A DNA stretch of 64,000 nucleotides, taken from assembly GCF_020991415.1 (NCBI RefSeq), contig NZ_JAJMOY010000003.1, forward strand, positions 62,001-126,000, in the 5' to 3' direction. Below are positions 18,401-27,500 of the stretch, piece after piece; the first letter of the stretch is position 1, and the number at the start of each line of letters is the position of its first letter. Position numbers and translations under genes: made by a program. The notes beneath the pieces were generated by a model. That model ran no database searches. It was not told the origin of the DNA and was given only the letters and a program-made list of their open reading frames with translations. The stretch is from Flavobacterium sp. ENC. Its GTDB lineage: Bacteria > Bacteroidota > Bacteroidia > Flavobacteriales > Flavobacteriaceae.

Positions 18401-18615
18401 TACTGCCACTTGCTTTTGCTTCAGGACCGGGTAAAATTGGGAATAGAACTATTGGTACAGCAGCTGCCGGGGGTATGCTTATAGGAACCATTTGCGGAGT
18501 ATTTGTTATTCCTGGATTGTATTACATTTTTGCCAAAATATCAGAGAAACACAAACTGGTAAAAAATGAAGAGGAGAATCCATTAACAGAAGAAATTGAT
18601 GATAATCATGTATAA
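15448..18615 (+). CDS. RND (HAE1-type) multidrug efflux permease
   Basis: A 1055-residue inner-membrane pump of the AcrB/MexB class. It begins MFNKFIQRPVLS, typical of HAE1 proteins, has twelve predicted helices with two large periplasmic loops (about 35-335 and 560-870), and carries the proton-relay residues: the aspartate pair in GVVVDDAIVVIEAV of TM4 and the lysine in GLLGKNAVLIVEFA of TM10. These mark it as a drug/hydrophobe exporter rather than a heavy-metal (CusA/CzcA) pump. Substrates are unknown. Its 3' end overlaps the outer-membrane channel gene. Confidence 0.95.
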   Translation: MFNKFIQRPVLSIVISLIIVFLGVLSVLNLPITQFPSISPPMVNVTADYPGSNGELMIKSVVIPLERALNGVPGMKYMTSDAGNDGEASIQVVFNLGTDPNQAAINVQNRVASVTNKLPPLVVREGVKITREVPSMLMYVNLYSTDPNTDMKFLYNYADINVLSELKRVNGIGSGDILGTREYAMRIWLKPDRMLAYKISADEVMEALSSQSLEASPGKTGESSGKRSQAFEYVLKYSGRFTTKEQYENIVVKSNSNGELLRLKDVAKIEFGSSMYDIYSNLNGKPSAAIVLKQSFGSNANQVIEDVKAKLEKIKQKFPKGMDYEISYDVSKFLDASIEKVIHTLIEAFILVGLVVFLFLGDWRSTIIPAIAVPVSLIGTFIFMTFFDISLNLITLFALVLAIGVVVDDAIVVIEAVHAKMEEEHLSALKATKKAMHEIAGAIIAITFLMAAVFIPVAFMSGPVGVFYRQFSITMATAIILSGIVALTLTPALCAMMLKNNHGKPKKKTPVNRFIDGFNNKFNLAQGKYQNVLAKIVNRRAVTIIALLGFCAGTWLISSTVPSGFIPNEDQGMFYAIIQTPPGSSLERTNNIAEKLQKIAETIDGVKSVSSLAGYEILTEGTGSNAGTCLINLKDWNDRKESVQEVMTELEEKSKDIPGANIEFFQPPAVPGYGAAGGFELRLLDKTGSGDYRKMETINNEFVRELNKRKELSNVFSFFSASFPQYMMKVDNDLAQQKGISIENAMNTLSTLVGSNYEISFIKYGINYKVIVQAAPEYRAQPDDILKLYVKNNRDEMVPFSAFMKLEKVYGLSEITRHNMYTSTEISGGAAPGYSSGTAIKVIQEVAAEKLPRGYDIDWAGISADEVAQGNQAIWVFLICLGFVYLVLAAQYESFILPLSVILSLPAGIFGAFLLLKLTGLENNIYAQVAMVMLIGLLGKNAVLIVEFAIQRHAAGKTVLESAMEGAKARFRPILMTSFAFIAGLLPLAFASGPGKIGNRTIGTAAAGGMLIGTICGVFVIPGLYYIFAKISEKHKLVKNEEENPLTEEIDDNHV

Positions 18616-20041
18616 ATTCAAGTTACAATATAGTATTGCGTTAGGTCTTTGTCTTGCAGCGGTGAGCTGCAAGGCTCCGCAGGCCACTACCGAAACGCCA
18701 AACAAAGCAGTTGTTCCTGAAGCTTACACCAACAGCAAGGACACAATAAATATGGCTACGCTTCCGTGGCGCGATTTCTTTAAAGATCAAAACCTGGTCA
18801 ATCTGATCGATACGGCCCTGAAAAATAATCAGGAATTACTGATCACTTTGCAGGAAATTGAAATCGCAAAGAACGATGTTCGTATCAAAAAAGGGGCTTA
18901 TTTGCCAACTGTTGGTATCAGAGCGGGTGCAGGAGTAGAGAAAGTAGGAAGATATACCAGCCAGGGTGCAGGTGATGCGACTACAGAAATTAAACCCGGT
19001 AAAGAAACACCGGACCCGCTTGGTGATTTTGTGGTAGCAGCTTATGCCAACTGGGAAGTAGACATCTGGAAAAAACTGCGCAATTCCAAAAAAGCGGCAG
19101 TAAGCAGATATTTATCAACCGTAGAAGGAAAGAACTTTGTAGTGACCAATCTGATTGCTGAAATCGCCAACTCATACTATGAATTGTTAGCGCTTGACAG
19201 CCAGTTAGATATTGTAAAACAAACTATAGAATTGCAATCCAATGCTTTGGAAATCGTAAAGATTCAGAAACAGGCATCCAGAGCAACGGAGCTGGGTGTT
19301 CAGAAATTTCAGGCTGAAGTTATGGATTCTAAAAGCAAAGAGTTTGACATTCTTCAGCAAATAAAAGAAGCGGAAAACAGAATTAACTTTTTGGTGGGTC
19401 AATATCCACAGGAAATTAAGCGAGATAGAAACAACTTTTTAAGTTTGTTGCCATCAACTGTTAATTCTGGGATCCCTTCTCAATTATTACAGAACCGTCC
19501 TGATATTAAACAGGCAGAAATGGAGCTTACAGCTGCAAAACTGGATGTAAAAGTGGCCCGTGCAGAATTTTATCCTTCACTGGATATTTCGGCTGCAGTA
19601 GGTGTAAATGCTTTTAATCCTTCGTACCTGTTGACGTTTCCGGAATCGCTTTTGTATTCCTTAGCCGGTGATCTGGCTGCGCCTTTGATTAACAGAAATG
19701 CGATCAAAGCCGAGTTCAGTAATGCCAATGCCAGACAGCTTCAGGCTTTGTACAATTACGATCGTGTGGTTTTAAACGCGTATATAGAAGTTTCAAACGA
19801 ACTTTCCAAAATTAGTAATTTAGAAAAAAGCTACGATTTAAAATCGCAACAGGTAGCGGCCTTAAACACATCCATCGATGTTTCTAATGACTTGTTTAAA
19901 TCTGCAAGAGTAGATTATTTCGAAGTTCTGATGACGCAGCGTGATGCTTTGGAATCTAAATTAGAACTGATAGAAACGAAAAAAGACCAATTAAATGCTG
20001 CAGTCAATGTTTACAAAGACTTAGGCGGAGGTTGGAAATAA
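18608..20041 (+). CDS. TolC/OprM-type outer-membrane efflux lipoprotein
   Basis: Outer-membrane channel of the tripartite pump, 477 residues from the ATG at 18608 (an ATG at 18599 and a TTG at 18596 are in frame upstream). The 18608 start overlaps the permease stop by 8 nt and gives a clean signal (MYKFKLQYSIALGLCLAAVSC) with lipidated cysteine. Two tandem outer-membrane efflux repeats follow, including the conserved LLQNRPDIKQAEMEL and LGGGWK end. It is translationally coupled to the permease and followed by a terminator. Confidence 0.93.
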   Translation: MYKFKLQYSIALGLCLAAVSCKAPQATTETPNKAVVPEAYTNSKDTINMATLPWRDFFKDQNLVNLIDTALKNNQELLITLQEIEIAKNDVRIKKGAYLPTVGIRAGAGVEKVGRYTSQGAGDATTEIKPGKETPDPLGDFVVAAYANWEVDIWKKLRNSKKAAVSRYLSTVEGKNFVVTNLIAEIANSYYELLALDSQLDIVKQTIELQSNALEIVKIQKQASRATELGVQKFQAEVMDSKSKEFDILQQIKEAENRINFLVGQYPQEIKRDRNNFLSLLPSTVNSGIPSQLLQNRPDIKQAEMELTAAKLDVKVARAEFYPSLDISAAVGVNAFNPSYLLTFPESLLYSLAGDLAAPLINRNAIKAEFSNANARQLQALYNYDRVVLNAYIEVSNELSKISNLEKSYDLKSQQVAALNTSIDVSNDLFKSARVDYFEVLMTQRDALESKLELIETKKDQLNAAVNVYKDLGGGWK

Positions 20042-20064
20042 AAATTGTTATTAAGTTGTAGATC

Positions 20065-20107
20065 AAAACCTTTCGAGAGTTCGCTTTCGGAAGGTTTTTT
20101 ATTTTTT
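20065..20107 (+). terminator. Terminator of the RND operon
   Basis: AAAACCTTTCG (20065-20075) pairs imperfectly with CGGAAGGTTTT (20088-20098), followed by a long T-rich run. It lies 24 nt after the channel gene stop and before the convergent two-TM gene. Confidence 0.7.
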
Positions 20108-20118
20108 TAGTTTGCCGC

Positions 20119-20460
20119 TTAGGTAGATTTCTCCGAATTAAAAAGATATTTGGTAACCAGAGTAAAGAAAACCAATATATTCAATGTGGTAGAACCAATT
20201 AACGTTATGATGATTTCATCAGATAAATTTAGTTTTCCAAGACCTTTCCACATCAGGATAAAGAAGATACAGATGCACCAGATGCAGGTAAAAGAAAAAA
20301 TATATTCTGCATATCGTTTTCTTTCCACCATGTTCTGATTGGAATTTTGAATATCGGAGCGGTGTTTCTCATAAGAAATAAACTCTGCAATAGATACCGA
20401 ACTCGCTGGCGCATTAGCTACATCGCTAATAAGACCGCCCAGATTAAAGCCCCCTGCCAT
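20119..20460 (-). CDS. Two-transmembrane protein paired with a Panacea-domain gene (candidate toxin)
   Basis: Not recognised as a named family. The 113-residue protein has a soluble N-terminal region (about 1-48, starting MAGGFNLGGLISDVANAPA) and two hydrophobic helices: about 51-70 (YIFSFTCIWCICIFFILMW) and about 82-105 (IIITLIGSTTLNILVFFTLV), with charged ends. The ATG shares one nucleotide with the stop of the upstream Panacea-domain gene, so it is translationally coupled. In known Panacea-type modules the partner gene is usually the toxin, and small membrane proteins are one toxin class. The toxin role is therefore inferred from position and topology only. Confidence 0.6.
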   Translation of the reverse strand: MAGGFNLGGLISDVANAPASSVSIAEFISYEKHRSDIQNSNQNMVERKRYAEYIFSFTCIWCICIFFILMWKGLGKLNLSDEIIITLIGSTTLNILVFFTLVTKYLFNSEKST

Positions 20461-20927
20461 TATTCGCTGATTGGTTTATTTACAAATTTCTTGAAATATT
20501 GAATCATGAGGTCGTTTGATATTTCCTTGTCGTTGTTTCTTTTTGCCTCCGTCCAGGGAGAATCGGGAAGATGTGTCCAGTTGGATAATTGTATGGCATT
20601 AAGATTTTTGGCTACTTCCAGAGCAAATTCTATAACATCATCTGCAGTTTTATCAAGCTCTTTGTTTTGATTGAGAGAATAACTCAATGGAATTTTTTTT
20701 ATGGCAGAGTTCCCATATTCTTTAAATTCTTGATAAACGCTTTTGATAACCGGACCATATGGCCAGACTTCAATAGGTTCCTGAATTAACGGAACGCCAT
20801 TTTTGGCAAGATATAATCCATTGGCAATGAACAAAAGTTTTTGTAACGACATATTAGAAATCTCAATGTCCTGTTCTTTTGCCCGTTTTAAAATTTCTCC
20901 GGATAAAAATAATGCTGATTGTGCCAC
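20460..20927 (-). CDS. Panacea/SocA-type (DUF4065) antitoxin-like protein
   Basis: A 155-residue soluble protein whose first 80 residues carry the Panacea/GepA/SocA hallmark: MSLQKLLFIANGLYLAKNG, then EPIEVWPYGPVIKSVYQEF. The domain is known as a promiscuous antitoxin domain neutralising unrelated toxins, and as the ClpXP adaptor-antitoxin SocA in Caulobacter. It is the first gene of a two-gene unit with the downstream two-TM protein (1-nt overlap). A TATATTTG sequence on the minus strand at 20954-20947 fits the -7 consensus and would give a leader of about 13 nt. Confidence 0.82.
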   Translation of the reverse strand: MAQSALFLSGEILKRAKEQDIEISNMSLQKLLFIANGLYLAKNGVPLIQEPIEVWPYGPVIKSVYQEFKEYGNSAIKKIPLSYSLNQNKELDKTADDVIEFALEVAKNLNAIQLSNWTHLPDSPWTEAKRNNDKEISNDLMIQYFKKFVNKPISE

Positions 20928-20946
20928 CTCTAAAGATTTAGTTTTA

Positions 20947-20954
20947 CAAATATA
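20947..20954 (-). promoter_or_regulatory. -7 element of the Panacea-domain gene
   Basis: Reading the minus strand, TATATTTG matches TAnnTTTG in all constrained positions, 19 nt ahead of the ATG. No TTG was found at the -33 position. The rest of the 184-bp gap to the AraC gene shows no obvious feature. Confidence 0.35.
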
Positions 20955-21111
20955 GGTTATATAATGGATATTACTATAATTAGTATAAAATTTCTCACAA
21001 ATGTAATTAATTTTATTTGAAATAAAAACTTCTAATGAACCACTTTTTCAGTGCTGATAGTTTCAGGAATTTGTAAATTCCGTATTTAGGCAGAAAAAAT
21101 TTGGTGGTTAT

Positions 21112-21963
21112 TTAAAAATTTCCAAACCCAAAAAACATCTTTCTGAATTCCGTAGGATTTACGCCCCTGTGTTTTTTAAACATATTATTAAAATGGCTTT
21201 TATCGGTAAAGCCAAATTCGGCAGAAATTTCATTAATACGCATGTCAGTATTCAACAGTCGGTTTTCGATTAATTTAAGCTTATAATTGGTTTGGTATTC
21301 CTGTAAGGTTTCATTGGTGTGTTTGCGGAAAAATCGGGCCAGGTACGTCTCGGAAATGCCGAATTTATTACTGATATGAAATCCTTTCAGCTTTTCCGGA
21401 TCATAAATATTGGCCTGTACATATTGTAAGATGCGAACCACTTTCTGATCACTATGTTCGTTGATTTTCTCCGGAAGGCTCATCATGATATTTCGTGCAA
21501 TGATGACCAGTACTGTTTTGATGTAATGTGAAAGTAATTCGGTGTGATACAATCCTCTGTTGCCGTGTTCCCTGATGATGGCTTCCATAATTGGCTGAAC
21601 GATAATGATATCGTCTTCATTTTTTATAACACAGCCCGGTTCGTGTGAAGCATTTTTAAGGATTATTTCAATTCGCTGTAATAATTCCTGCTGGTAAATC
21701 CCGCTTAAGTAATAATTATTAAATCGAATGAAAAATAATTGTGTGGGTTCTTCAAAATCAAAACTGTGCAGGTCGTCGGGAGTCAGCAAAAACAAATCAC
21801 CTGTTTTGTAGGGAAGTGTATTACTGTTAATGTGCTGTATTCCTTTGCCTTGTACTATGTACGCCAGTTCGAAAAAACTGTGCATGTGTCCGCCTCTTGG
21901 GTATTCTTCCGTTAAATCTTTCAGAACCAGTTCGTAAGGTTCATGTAATACATCGTTTGTCAT
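21112..21963 (-). CDS. AraC-family transcriptional regulator
   Basis: A 283-residue regulator with an N-terminal cupin sensing domain (about 15-100; GGHMHSFFELAYIVQGKGIQHI and YKTGDLFLLTPDDLHSF) and a C-terminal double HTH (about 185-280; FGISETYLARFFRKHTNETL and the signature FGFTDKSHFNNMFKKHRGVNPTEFR read in part). The cupin suggests a sugar or small aromatic effector. It is divergent from an internally deleted alcohol-dehydrogenase remnant 110 nt away, which may have been its original target (inference), and convergence with the Panacea pair is absent since all are on the minus strand. Confidence 0.92.
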   Translation of the reverse strand: MTNDVLHEPYELVLKDLTEEYPRGGHMHSFFELAYIVQGKGIQHINSNTLPYKTGDLFLLTPDDLHSFDFEEPTQLFFIRFNNYYLSGIYQQELLQRIEIILKNASHEPGCVIKNEDDIIIVQPIMEAIIREHGNRGLYHTELLSHYIKTVLVIIARNIMMSLPEKINEHSDQKVVRILQYVQANIYDPEKLKGFHISNKFGISETYLARFFRKHTNETLQEYQTNYKLKLIENRLLNTDMRINEISAEFGFTDKSHFNNMFKKHRGVNPTEFRKMFFGFGNF

Positions 21964-22073
21964 AACAAAAAAAAATACTTTTAGAACATGAATTTACAAC
22001 AATTTACAGTCAAACATTGCAGAATTTTGTAATAGAAATTTTTAATACTAACAATAATACAAAATATAAAAAC

Positions 22074-22262
22074 ATGAAAGCACTTATCCCTGAAGAATTT
22101 AAGTCCGATTTTCAGATTAAAAAAAATGCTACTCAGCTTGCTAATTCCGGCCAGCTAAAACCAGCAGTTAACCTAAAAGATTTTTCTTTTGAAAACATTG
22201 AAGAAGCTTATAATGGTCTCGAAAACCACACTTTGAAAAATAGGGCAATTATCCGCATTTAA
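22074..22262 (+). pseudogene. Internally deleted zinc-type alcohol dehydrogenase (MDR) remnant
   Basis: The 62-residue product begins MKALIPEEFKSDFQIKKN, like the first strand of medium-chain dehydrogenase/quinone oxidoreductases, and then jumps directly to a sequence typical of their last 45 residues (LANSGQLKPAVN, FENIEEAYNGLEN, KNRAIIRI). The whole catalytic and Rossmann core of roughly 250 residues is missing, while the frame stays open across the joint. Either an in-frame deletion remnant or, less likely, a small functional derivative. It keeps a start and a strong terminator and lies divergent from an AraC regulator. Confidence 0.65.
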
Positions 22263-22270
22263 TTTAAAAT

Positions 22271-22308
22271 AAAAGAGGAAAAGAATTAAACTCTTTTCCT
22301 CTTTTTTG
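22271..22308. terminator. Bidirectional terminator between MDR remnant and GH1
   Basis: AAAAGAGGAAAAGA (22271-22284) pairs perfectly with TCTTTTCCTCTTTT (22292-22305), a 14-bp stem with a 7-nt loop and T on one side, A on the other. It serves the convergent remnant and GH1 genes. Confidence 0.88.
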
Positions 22309-22310
22309 AT

Positions 22311-23672
22311 TTATATGCTTTGACCTAAAAAATCACGAAACCACAATCCGGATTGTTTAATGGTTCTTTTCTGGGTTTCAAAATCAATATGGATAAGTCC
22401 GAATCTGGCGTTGTATCCCTCGGCCCATTCAAAATTATCGGTTAAGCTCCAGACAAAATAACCGTCAACATTATAGCCGTCTTTTTTTGCTTTTAATAAT
22501 TGCTCTAAGTGATCGCGGATGTATTGTGTACGACGGATATCATATACTTTTCCGTTTTTGACTTCGTCAGGAAAAGCGGCACCGTTTTCGGTAATGATAA
22601 TTTTCTTTATGCCTTTGTAGGCATTAAATCTTTTGATTGTATGATAAAGGGCAGGAGGGTAGACTTCCCAGCCCATCTCGGTAGCGATTACATTTCTTTT
22701 CTCCGCGCTTACCAATTCGGCTCCAATATAGGGAGTCAGCAAGGAGGCTTTTACGATTTCCCTCGTGTAGCATTGCAGGCCGATAAAATCGAAATCAAAA
22801 GACAAATTATTTAAATCACCTCCTATAATATAGCTGTTCAGTTTTTTAAGAACAGCTAAATCCTCTTTTGGATAGCCAAGCCCTAAAACAGGTTCTATAA
22901 AAGTTCTGTTGAGTAAAGTATCGACACGTTTTGCAGCTTCTACATCTTTTGGTTTTTCCGTTTCGGGCTCAATATGTGTACAGGAAAAGGTGGTGCCAAT
23001 ATTGGCTTTTGGAACTTTCTCTCGCAATATTTTTCCTCCGGCAGCTGTAGCCAGTGTGACGTGGTGTATGGCTTTAAGATAATTGGTCAGGCCTTTTCGG
23101 CCCGGCGCATGTATTCCAAGAAAATAGCCTGCACCTGTAAAAACAGACGGTTCATTGATTACCATCCAGTTTTTTACGCGGTCGCCGAAATGTTGTGCGC
23201 ATACTTCCGTATAGTCTGAAAACCAGGAAACCGACTCACGGTTGGTCCAGCCTCCTTTTTCTTCTAAAGCATGGGGTAAATCCCAATGATAAAGTGTCAC
23301 CCACGGTTCTATATTGCATTCTAATAAAAAATCGATGATTTTGTTATAGTAATCAATGCCGGATTGATTTACGGGGTGAATTCCGGTGGGCATAATCCGT
23401 GGCCAGCTGATAGAGAATCTAAAGTTGGGAATGTTTAATTCACGAATTAATGCAATGTCATTCTTATAGTAATTGTAGAAATCACAGGCTGAAAGGGCAT
23501 GATCGCCATTTTTTATTTTACCTTTTTTCGAGGTAAAAACATCCCAGATAGAAGCTCCCTTACCATCGGCGTCGTGTGCTCCTTCAATTTGGAAAGCGGC
23601 GGTGGAAACACCCCACAGGAAATCCTCTCCAAATTGTTCTTTATTTAAAAGTGCGTTTTCTGTTTTATTCAT
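22311..23672 (-). CDS. GH1 beta-glucosidase
   Basis: A 453-residue glycoside hydrolase family 1 enzyme without a signal peptide, so probably cytoplasmic. The family start motif FLWGVSTAAFQIEGA is at 19-33, the acid/base E174 lies in VINEPSVF, and the nucleophile E362 in IITENGAAF. It hydrolyses terminal non-reducing beta-glucosides, or related beta-galactosides or fucosides, by retention. The C-terminal WSLTDNFEWAEGY is canonical. It is divergent from the small lipoprotein gene and not close to other sugar genes, although the 29-63 kb glycan locus is on the same side. Confidence 0.95.
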   Translation of the reverse strand: MNKTENALLNKEQFGEDFLWGVSTAAFQIEGAHDADGKGASIWDVFTSKKGKIKNGDHALSACDFYNYYKNDIALIRELNIPNFRFSISWPRIMPTGIHPVNQSGIDYYNKIIDFLLECNIEPWVTLYHWDLPHALEEKGGWTNRESVSWFSDYTEVCAQHFGDRVKNWMVINEPSVFTGAGYFLGIHAPGRKGLTNYLKAIHHVTLATAAGGKILREKVPKANIGTTFSCTHIEPETEKPKDVEAAKRVDTLLNRTFIEPVLGLGYPKEDLAVLKKLNSYIIGGDLNNLSFDFDFIGLQCYTREIVKASLLTPYIGAELVSAEKRNVIATEMGWEVYPPALYHTIKRFNAYKGIKKIIITENGAAFPDEVKNGKVYDIRRTQYIRDHLEQLLKAKKDGYNVDGYFVWSLTDNFEWAEGYNARFGLIHIDFETQKRTIKQSGLWFRDFLGQSI

Positions 23673-24019
23673 TTAAGTACTGCTTTCCTTTATGATTTGA
23701 AGTGTATTAATGAAGGAAAGTAGATTGCATAGCTCTTAAAAAAAGCCATTCTTTAATTGACGTCAGGAATTTTAGGCTGAAGAATTTCATGGTATTTAGT
23801 TTTAATCAAATTAATAAAAAAGATATAAACTAATCGTAATGTAAAGGTTATGAAATAGTTAACTGTTGTTTCGCTTTTTGAAAACCACGAATAGGATTAA
23901 AGAAATGATTCAAACAAAAACCTGATGATAATGCAATCTTTCAGGTTAAAATTATCTTAAAATATAAATTATGTAAGAAAATCGAAAAATTGTAGAACAT
24001 TCCTCAAGTTGTTTCCTGT

Positions 24020-24027
24020 TAATTTTG
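24020..24027 (+). promoter_or_regulatory. -7 element before the small lipoprotein gene
   Basis: TAATTTTG matches TAnnTTTG, 43 nt before the ATG at 24070. No correctly spaced -33 TTG was identified. In the 397-bp gap upstream, the only other structure seen is a 7-bp inverted repeat AACCTGA/TCAGGTT at 23919-23947. Confidence 0.4.
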
Positions 24028-24069
24028 TCATATATAATTCAAACAACAAATAATTAAACAAATCAGATC

Positions 24070-24498
24070 ATGAAAAATTTAAAAAAAATAGTATTAGTAT
24101 TAGTAGTAGCTTTAGGCTTAGGTATGTTCGCAATGTCTTGCAGTAACGATGATAACGAAGGAGAAACAATTGTTCCTATTCAGGGAAAATACAATCTTAG
24201 TAAACAAGGTATTGTTGGTCCAGACGGAAGTGAGCAATTGACTGATGCTCCTGCAAATCAAAGTGGATGTCCTGGAGATTACTTAGAATTAAAATTAAGT
24301 AATTCAGCAGTTGTAGGTGATTATAGCGGTGCTAGTTGTGCCTTAGTAGAAACTACAGGGACTTACGTAAGATCTCATAATGATTTGACTCTTGTTATCG
24401 GTGGTGTAACTACGACTTCAGATATCATGAATCTTACTAACAAAGAATTAAAACTAAAAGACAAAACTACAGGTATCATTACAGTATATACCAGATAG
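24070..24498 (+). CDS. Small lipoprotein, lipocalin-like
   Basis: A 142-residue protein with a lipoprotein signal (FAMSC, lipidated Cys at about 24) followed by an Asn/Asp-rich tether (SNDDNEGE). The remainder reads as alternating beta-strands (GKYNLSKQGIVG, YLELKLSN, DLTLVIGG, KELKLKDKTTG, IITVYTR) with one Cys pair, in the style of the lipocalin-like lipoproteins common in Flavobacteriia. No binding residues or partner can be identified. It is monocistronic with its own promoter element and a strong terminator. Confidence 0.7.
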   Translation: MKNLKKIVLVLVVALGLGMFAMSCSNDDNEGETIVPIQGKYNLSKQGIVGPDGSEQLTDAPANQSGCPGDYLELKLSNSAVVGDYSGASCALVETTGTYVRSHNDLTLVIGGVTTTSDIMNLTNKELKLKDKTTGIITVYTR

Positions 24499-24540
24499 TA
24501 AAAACTTTGAGCTCAACCCTGATTTTATGATTGGGATTAA

Positions 24541-24579
24541 AACGGAAACGACTTGTGAAGTTGTTTCCGTTTTTTTTTG
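24541..24579 (+). terminator. Terminator after the small lipoprotein gene
   Basis: AACGGAAACGACTT (24541-24554) pairs with AAGTTGTTTCCGTT (24558-24571) with one wobble and a 3-nt loop, then a run of T. It also lies just past the end of the convergent histidine kinase gene. Confidence 0.85.
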
Positions 24580-24587
24580 TCCTTAAT

Positions 24588-27500
24588 TTAAATTTCAGAA
24601 TAAGGAATATAAATATCAAAAGAAGCACCAACATTTAATTCTCCTTTAGCAGAAATAAATCCTTTATGATTTTCCACAATTTTTTTTACGATGGCCAGGC
24701 CAATTCCTGTTCCGTTGTATAATTCTCTTCCGTGGAGACGCTGAAAGACTTCAAATATCTTTGCGTTGTACTGCTGGTCAAAACCAATACCATTGTCAGA
24801 GATACTTATATGGCAGTATTGTTTTTTACTTTTAAGAAGTTCATTATTAAAGTTTTCACCTTTATCTATTTTACATTTTATTTTTATGACCGGTGCAATT
24901 TCCGGTTTTGAAAATTTAATAGAATTGCTGACAAGATTATAGATCAATTGTCGGAATTGAAATGGGATAACACCTAATTCACAACCTTCAATAATTTCGA
25001 CGGTAGCATTTTTTTGTTCAAGTTCTTCTTTTAAATCTTCTTTAACTTCATTGATGATTTCAGAAAGGTCCGTTTTTTCAAATACCCTTTCCAAAGTACT
25101 GGTTCTGGAATAGGAAAGTAAATCATTAATCAGGGTTTGCATTCTTTGGGCTGCATTTTGCATTCTCTGGAATTTGTCTTTCCCGATTTCAGAAAGATTC
25201 TGAGATTCTCTTTCTATAATTTGTGTTGCAAAAGTCTGGATTTTCCTTAAAGGCTCTTGTAAATCATGGCTCGAGATATAAGCAAAAGACTGAAGTTCCT
25301 TATTCATTTTCTCCAGATCAATATTGTTTTTCTCCAGTTCCTTTGTTCGTTCTGCCACCTGTTTTTCTAATTCATGTGTAAAAGCTTTCTCGGTCTGAAT
25401 ATCTGTAAAAGCACCAACCCATTTTATAATTTTATTGTCTTTATCCAAAACGGGTTCGCCAATTGCCGTATGCCATCGGTAACCTCCGTTTTTATTTTTT
25501 AGACGGACATCACAACGATAAGGTTCACCTGTTGCCAGACTATGACTCCATGTTTTGGCATTTTCTTCAAAATCATTTGGATGAATCATGGATCTCCATT
25601 CTTCTTCCCCTTTCGGATGAATTCCCGTGAATTCCAGCCATTTTCCCGAAGCAAACAAGGCATTTCCTTTTTCGTCTGTTTCCCAGATTAGCTGAGGAAT
25701 ACTTTCGGTCAGCGAACGGAAACGTTTCTCGCTTTCTTCTATTTTCTTTCGGGCTTCTACTTTTTCCGTTACATCAATCAGTGTAATTTTTATTCCCGAG
25801 ATGTTATCATCTGCCTCATTTAAGGGAGCGCATTCAAAATCAATATAAAATTTTTGTTTTCCATTTTCTCCCTCAATAAAAAGTAAGGATTCAGATTCGG
25901 AATGTACTTTTCCGGTTTTAGAAACTTCATTTAAAAGGCGTGCATATTTTTGTTGCTTAAGCTCGGGAAATACATCAAATATTTTTTTGCCCTGAACGTC
26001 GCTTTCTTTTCTTTTCCAGATGTTTTTCAATAGGGCTACATTGGCCATTTCGATTATCAAATCGCTTCCTTTCAGTACTGCTTTTGGCACGGGAGACTGC
26101 ATAACGAGATTGCGGAATCTTTTTTCGCTCTCCTCAATTTTTTGCTGATATTGTTTTTCTTCCGTAATATCCCGTATCGTACCTAAAAGCTTTTCAGGTT
26201 GGTTGTTTAAATCAAAAAACACTTTTCCTTTGGCTTCTACCCAATGAATCGACTGATCCTCCCAGATCAATCGTGCTTCATAATGTATGTATCCCGAAGC
26301 AAAAGCCTCTTTAAACGCTTTCTCTCTAACATGAAGATCATCAGGATGCAAGTGTTTTACCAGCTCACTGTGACTTAAATTTAAAATATTTTTATTCCCG
26401 GTTACAATTTCTATGTACCGTTCAGAGTAGTGGAAGTCTTTGGTTTTTACATTCAGTTCCCAGGTACCAAGTTCACTGGCTTCTACAATGATATTTAGTC
26501 TTTCTTCGTTCAGTTCTGTTTTTTTTCTGGCTTCGACTTTTTCGGTTACTTCGGTTACGGTAACTATGATTCCCGAAATTTCGCCATTTTCTTCTTTTAA
26601 AGGATGATAAAGAAAATCAAAATAGCAGATTTCTTCTTTTCCATATCGGTTTATAGGGACAGGAACCTCATTTCCGTGATATGCGACACCTGTTTTAAAA
26701 ACACCTTCTAAAAGTGAATTTACAGTTTCTTTAACTTCAGGCAGGCTATCGAAAAGAGGCCTGCCGACAAAATCAGCTTCCGCTCTGCCAACCAGTTTTA
26801 AATAGGCTTCATTGGCCATTTCGACCATATAATTGGGACCGCGCAAAATGGTTATTCCAACAGGGGCCTGTTTTACGGTATTACGGAAACGTTTGTCGCT
26901 TTCTTCTATTTTTTTCTTTGCAACGTTCAGATCGGTAAGATCAACTCCGGTGTTCATGACGCCATAAATATTCCCATTTATATCGTACAATGGTGTCAGG
27001 CTGTAATTGAAATAATGGGTCTGCAGCTTCCCGTCTATAGTCAGGTCAAGAGGTGTATTTGTAGTATGAAAAGATTTTCCGGTATCAAAAACACTTTTTA
27101 TCTGCTCAAATACAAGCTGATTATCAAGTTCCGGAAGTACATCTTTAAAGGACTTTCCGATAACATTATTTCCTTTGCCCCATAAATTAATAATCGATTC
27201 ATTGGCAAGTTCAATGTTCATCTCTTCTCCAACATACACCGCAATTGGAAAAGGAGCATTTTCGACCAGTTGCCTCATTTTCTGCTCGTTCTCAACTACT
27301 TTGGAGCGGGCCAGTACCTGCGCTGTCACCTCTATGGCAATTGCTACAATACCCGAAATGTTTCCATCAGGTTCTGTCAGGGCTTCATATACAAAATTGA
27401 TATACGTATCTTCTATGTTGCCTTTTCGTGGTAGCTGCACAAGATGTTCGTTGGCAATGAATTTTTCGCCTGTGCGATAAATATTCTCCAGTACGTCTAC

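Noticed and set aside
23673..24069. Riboswitch or small RNA in the GH1-lipoprotein gap
   Set aside because: Only a -7 element and a 7-bp inverted repeat were seen; nothing matches a known aptamer pattern by eye.
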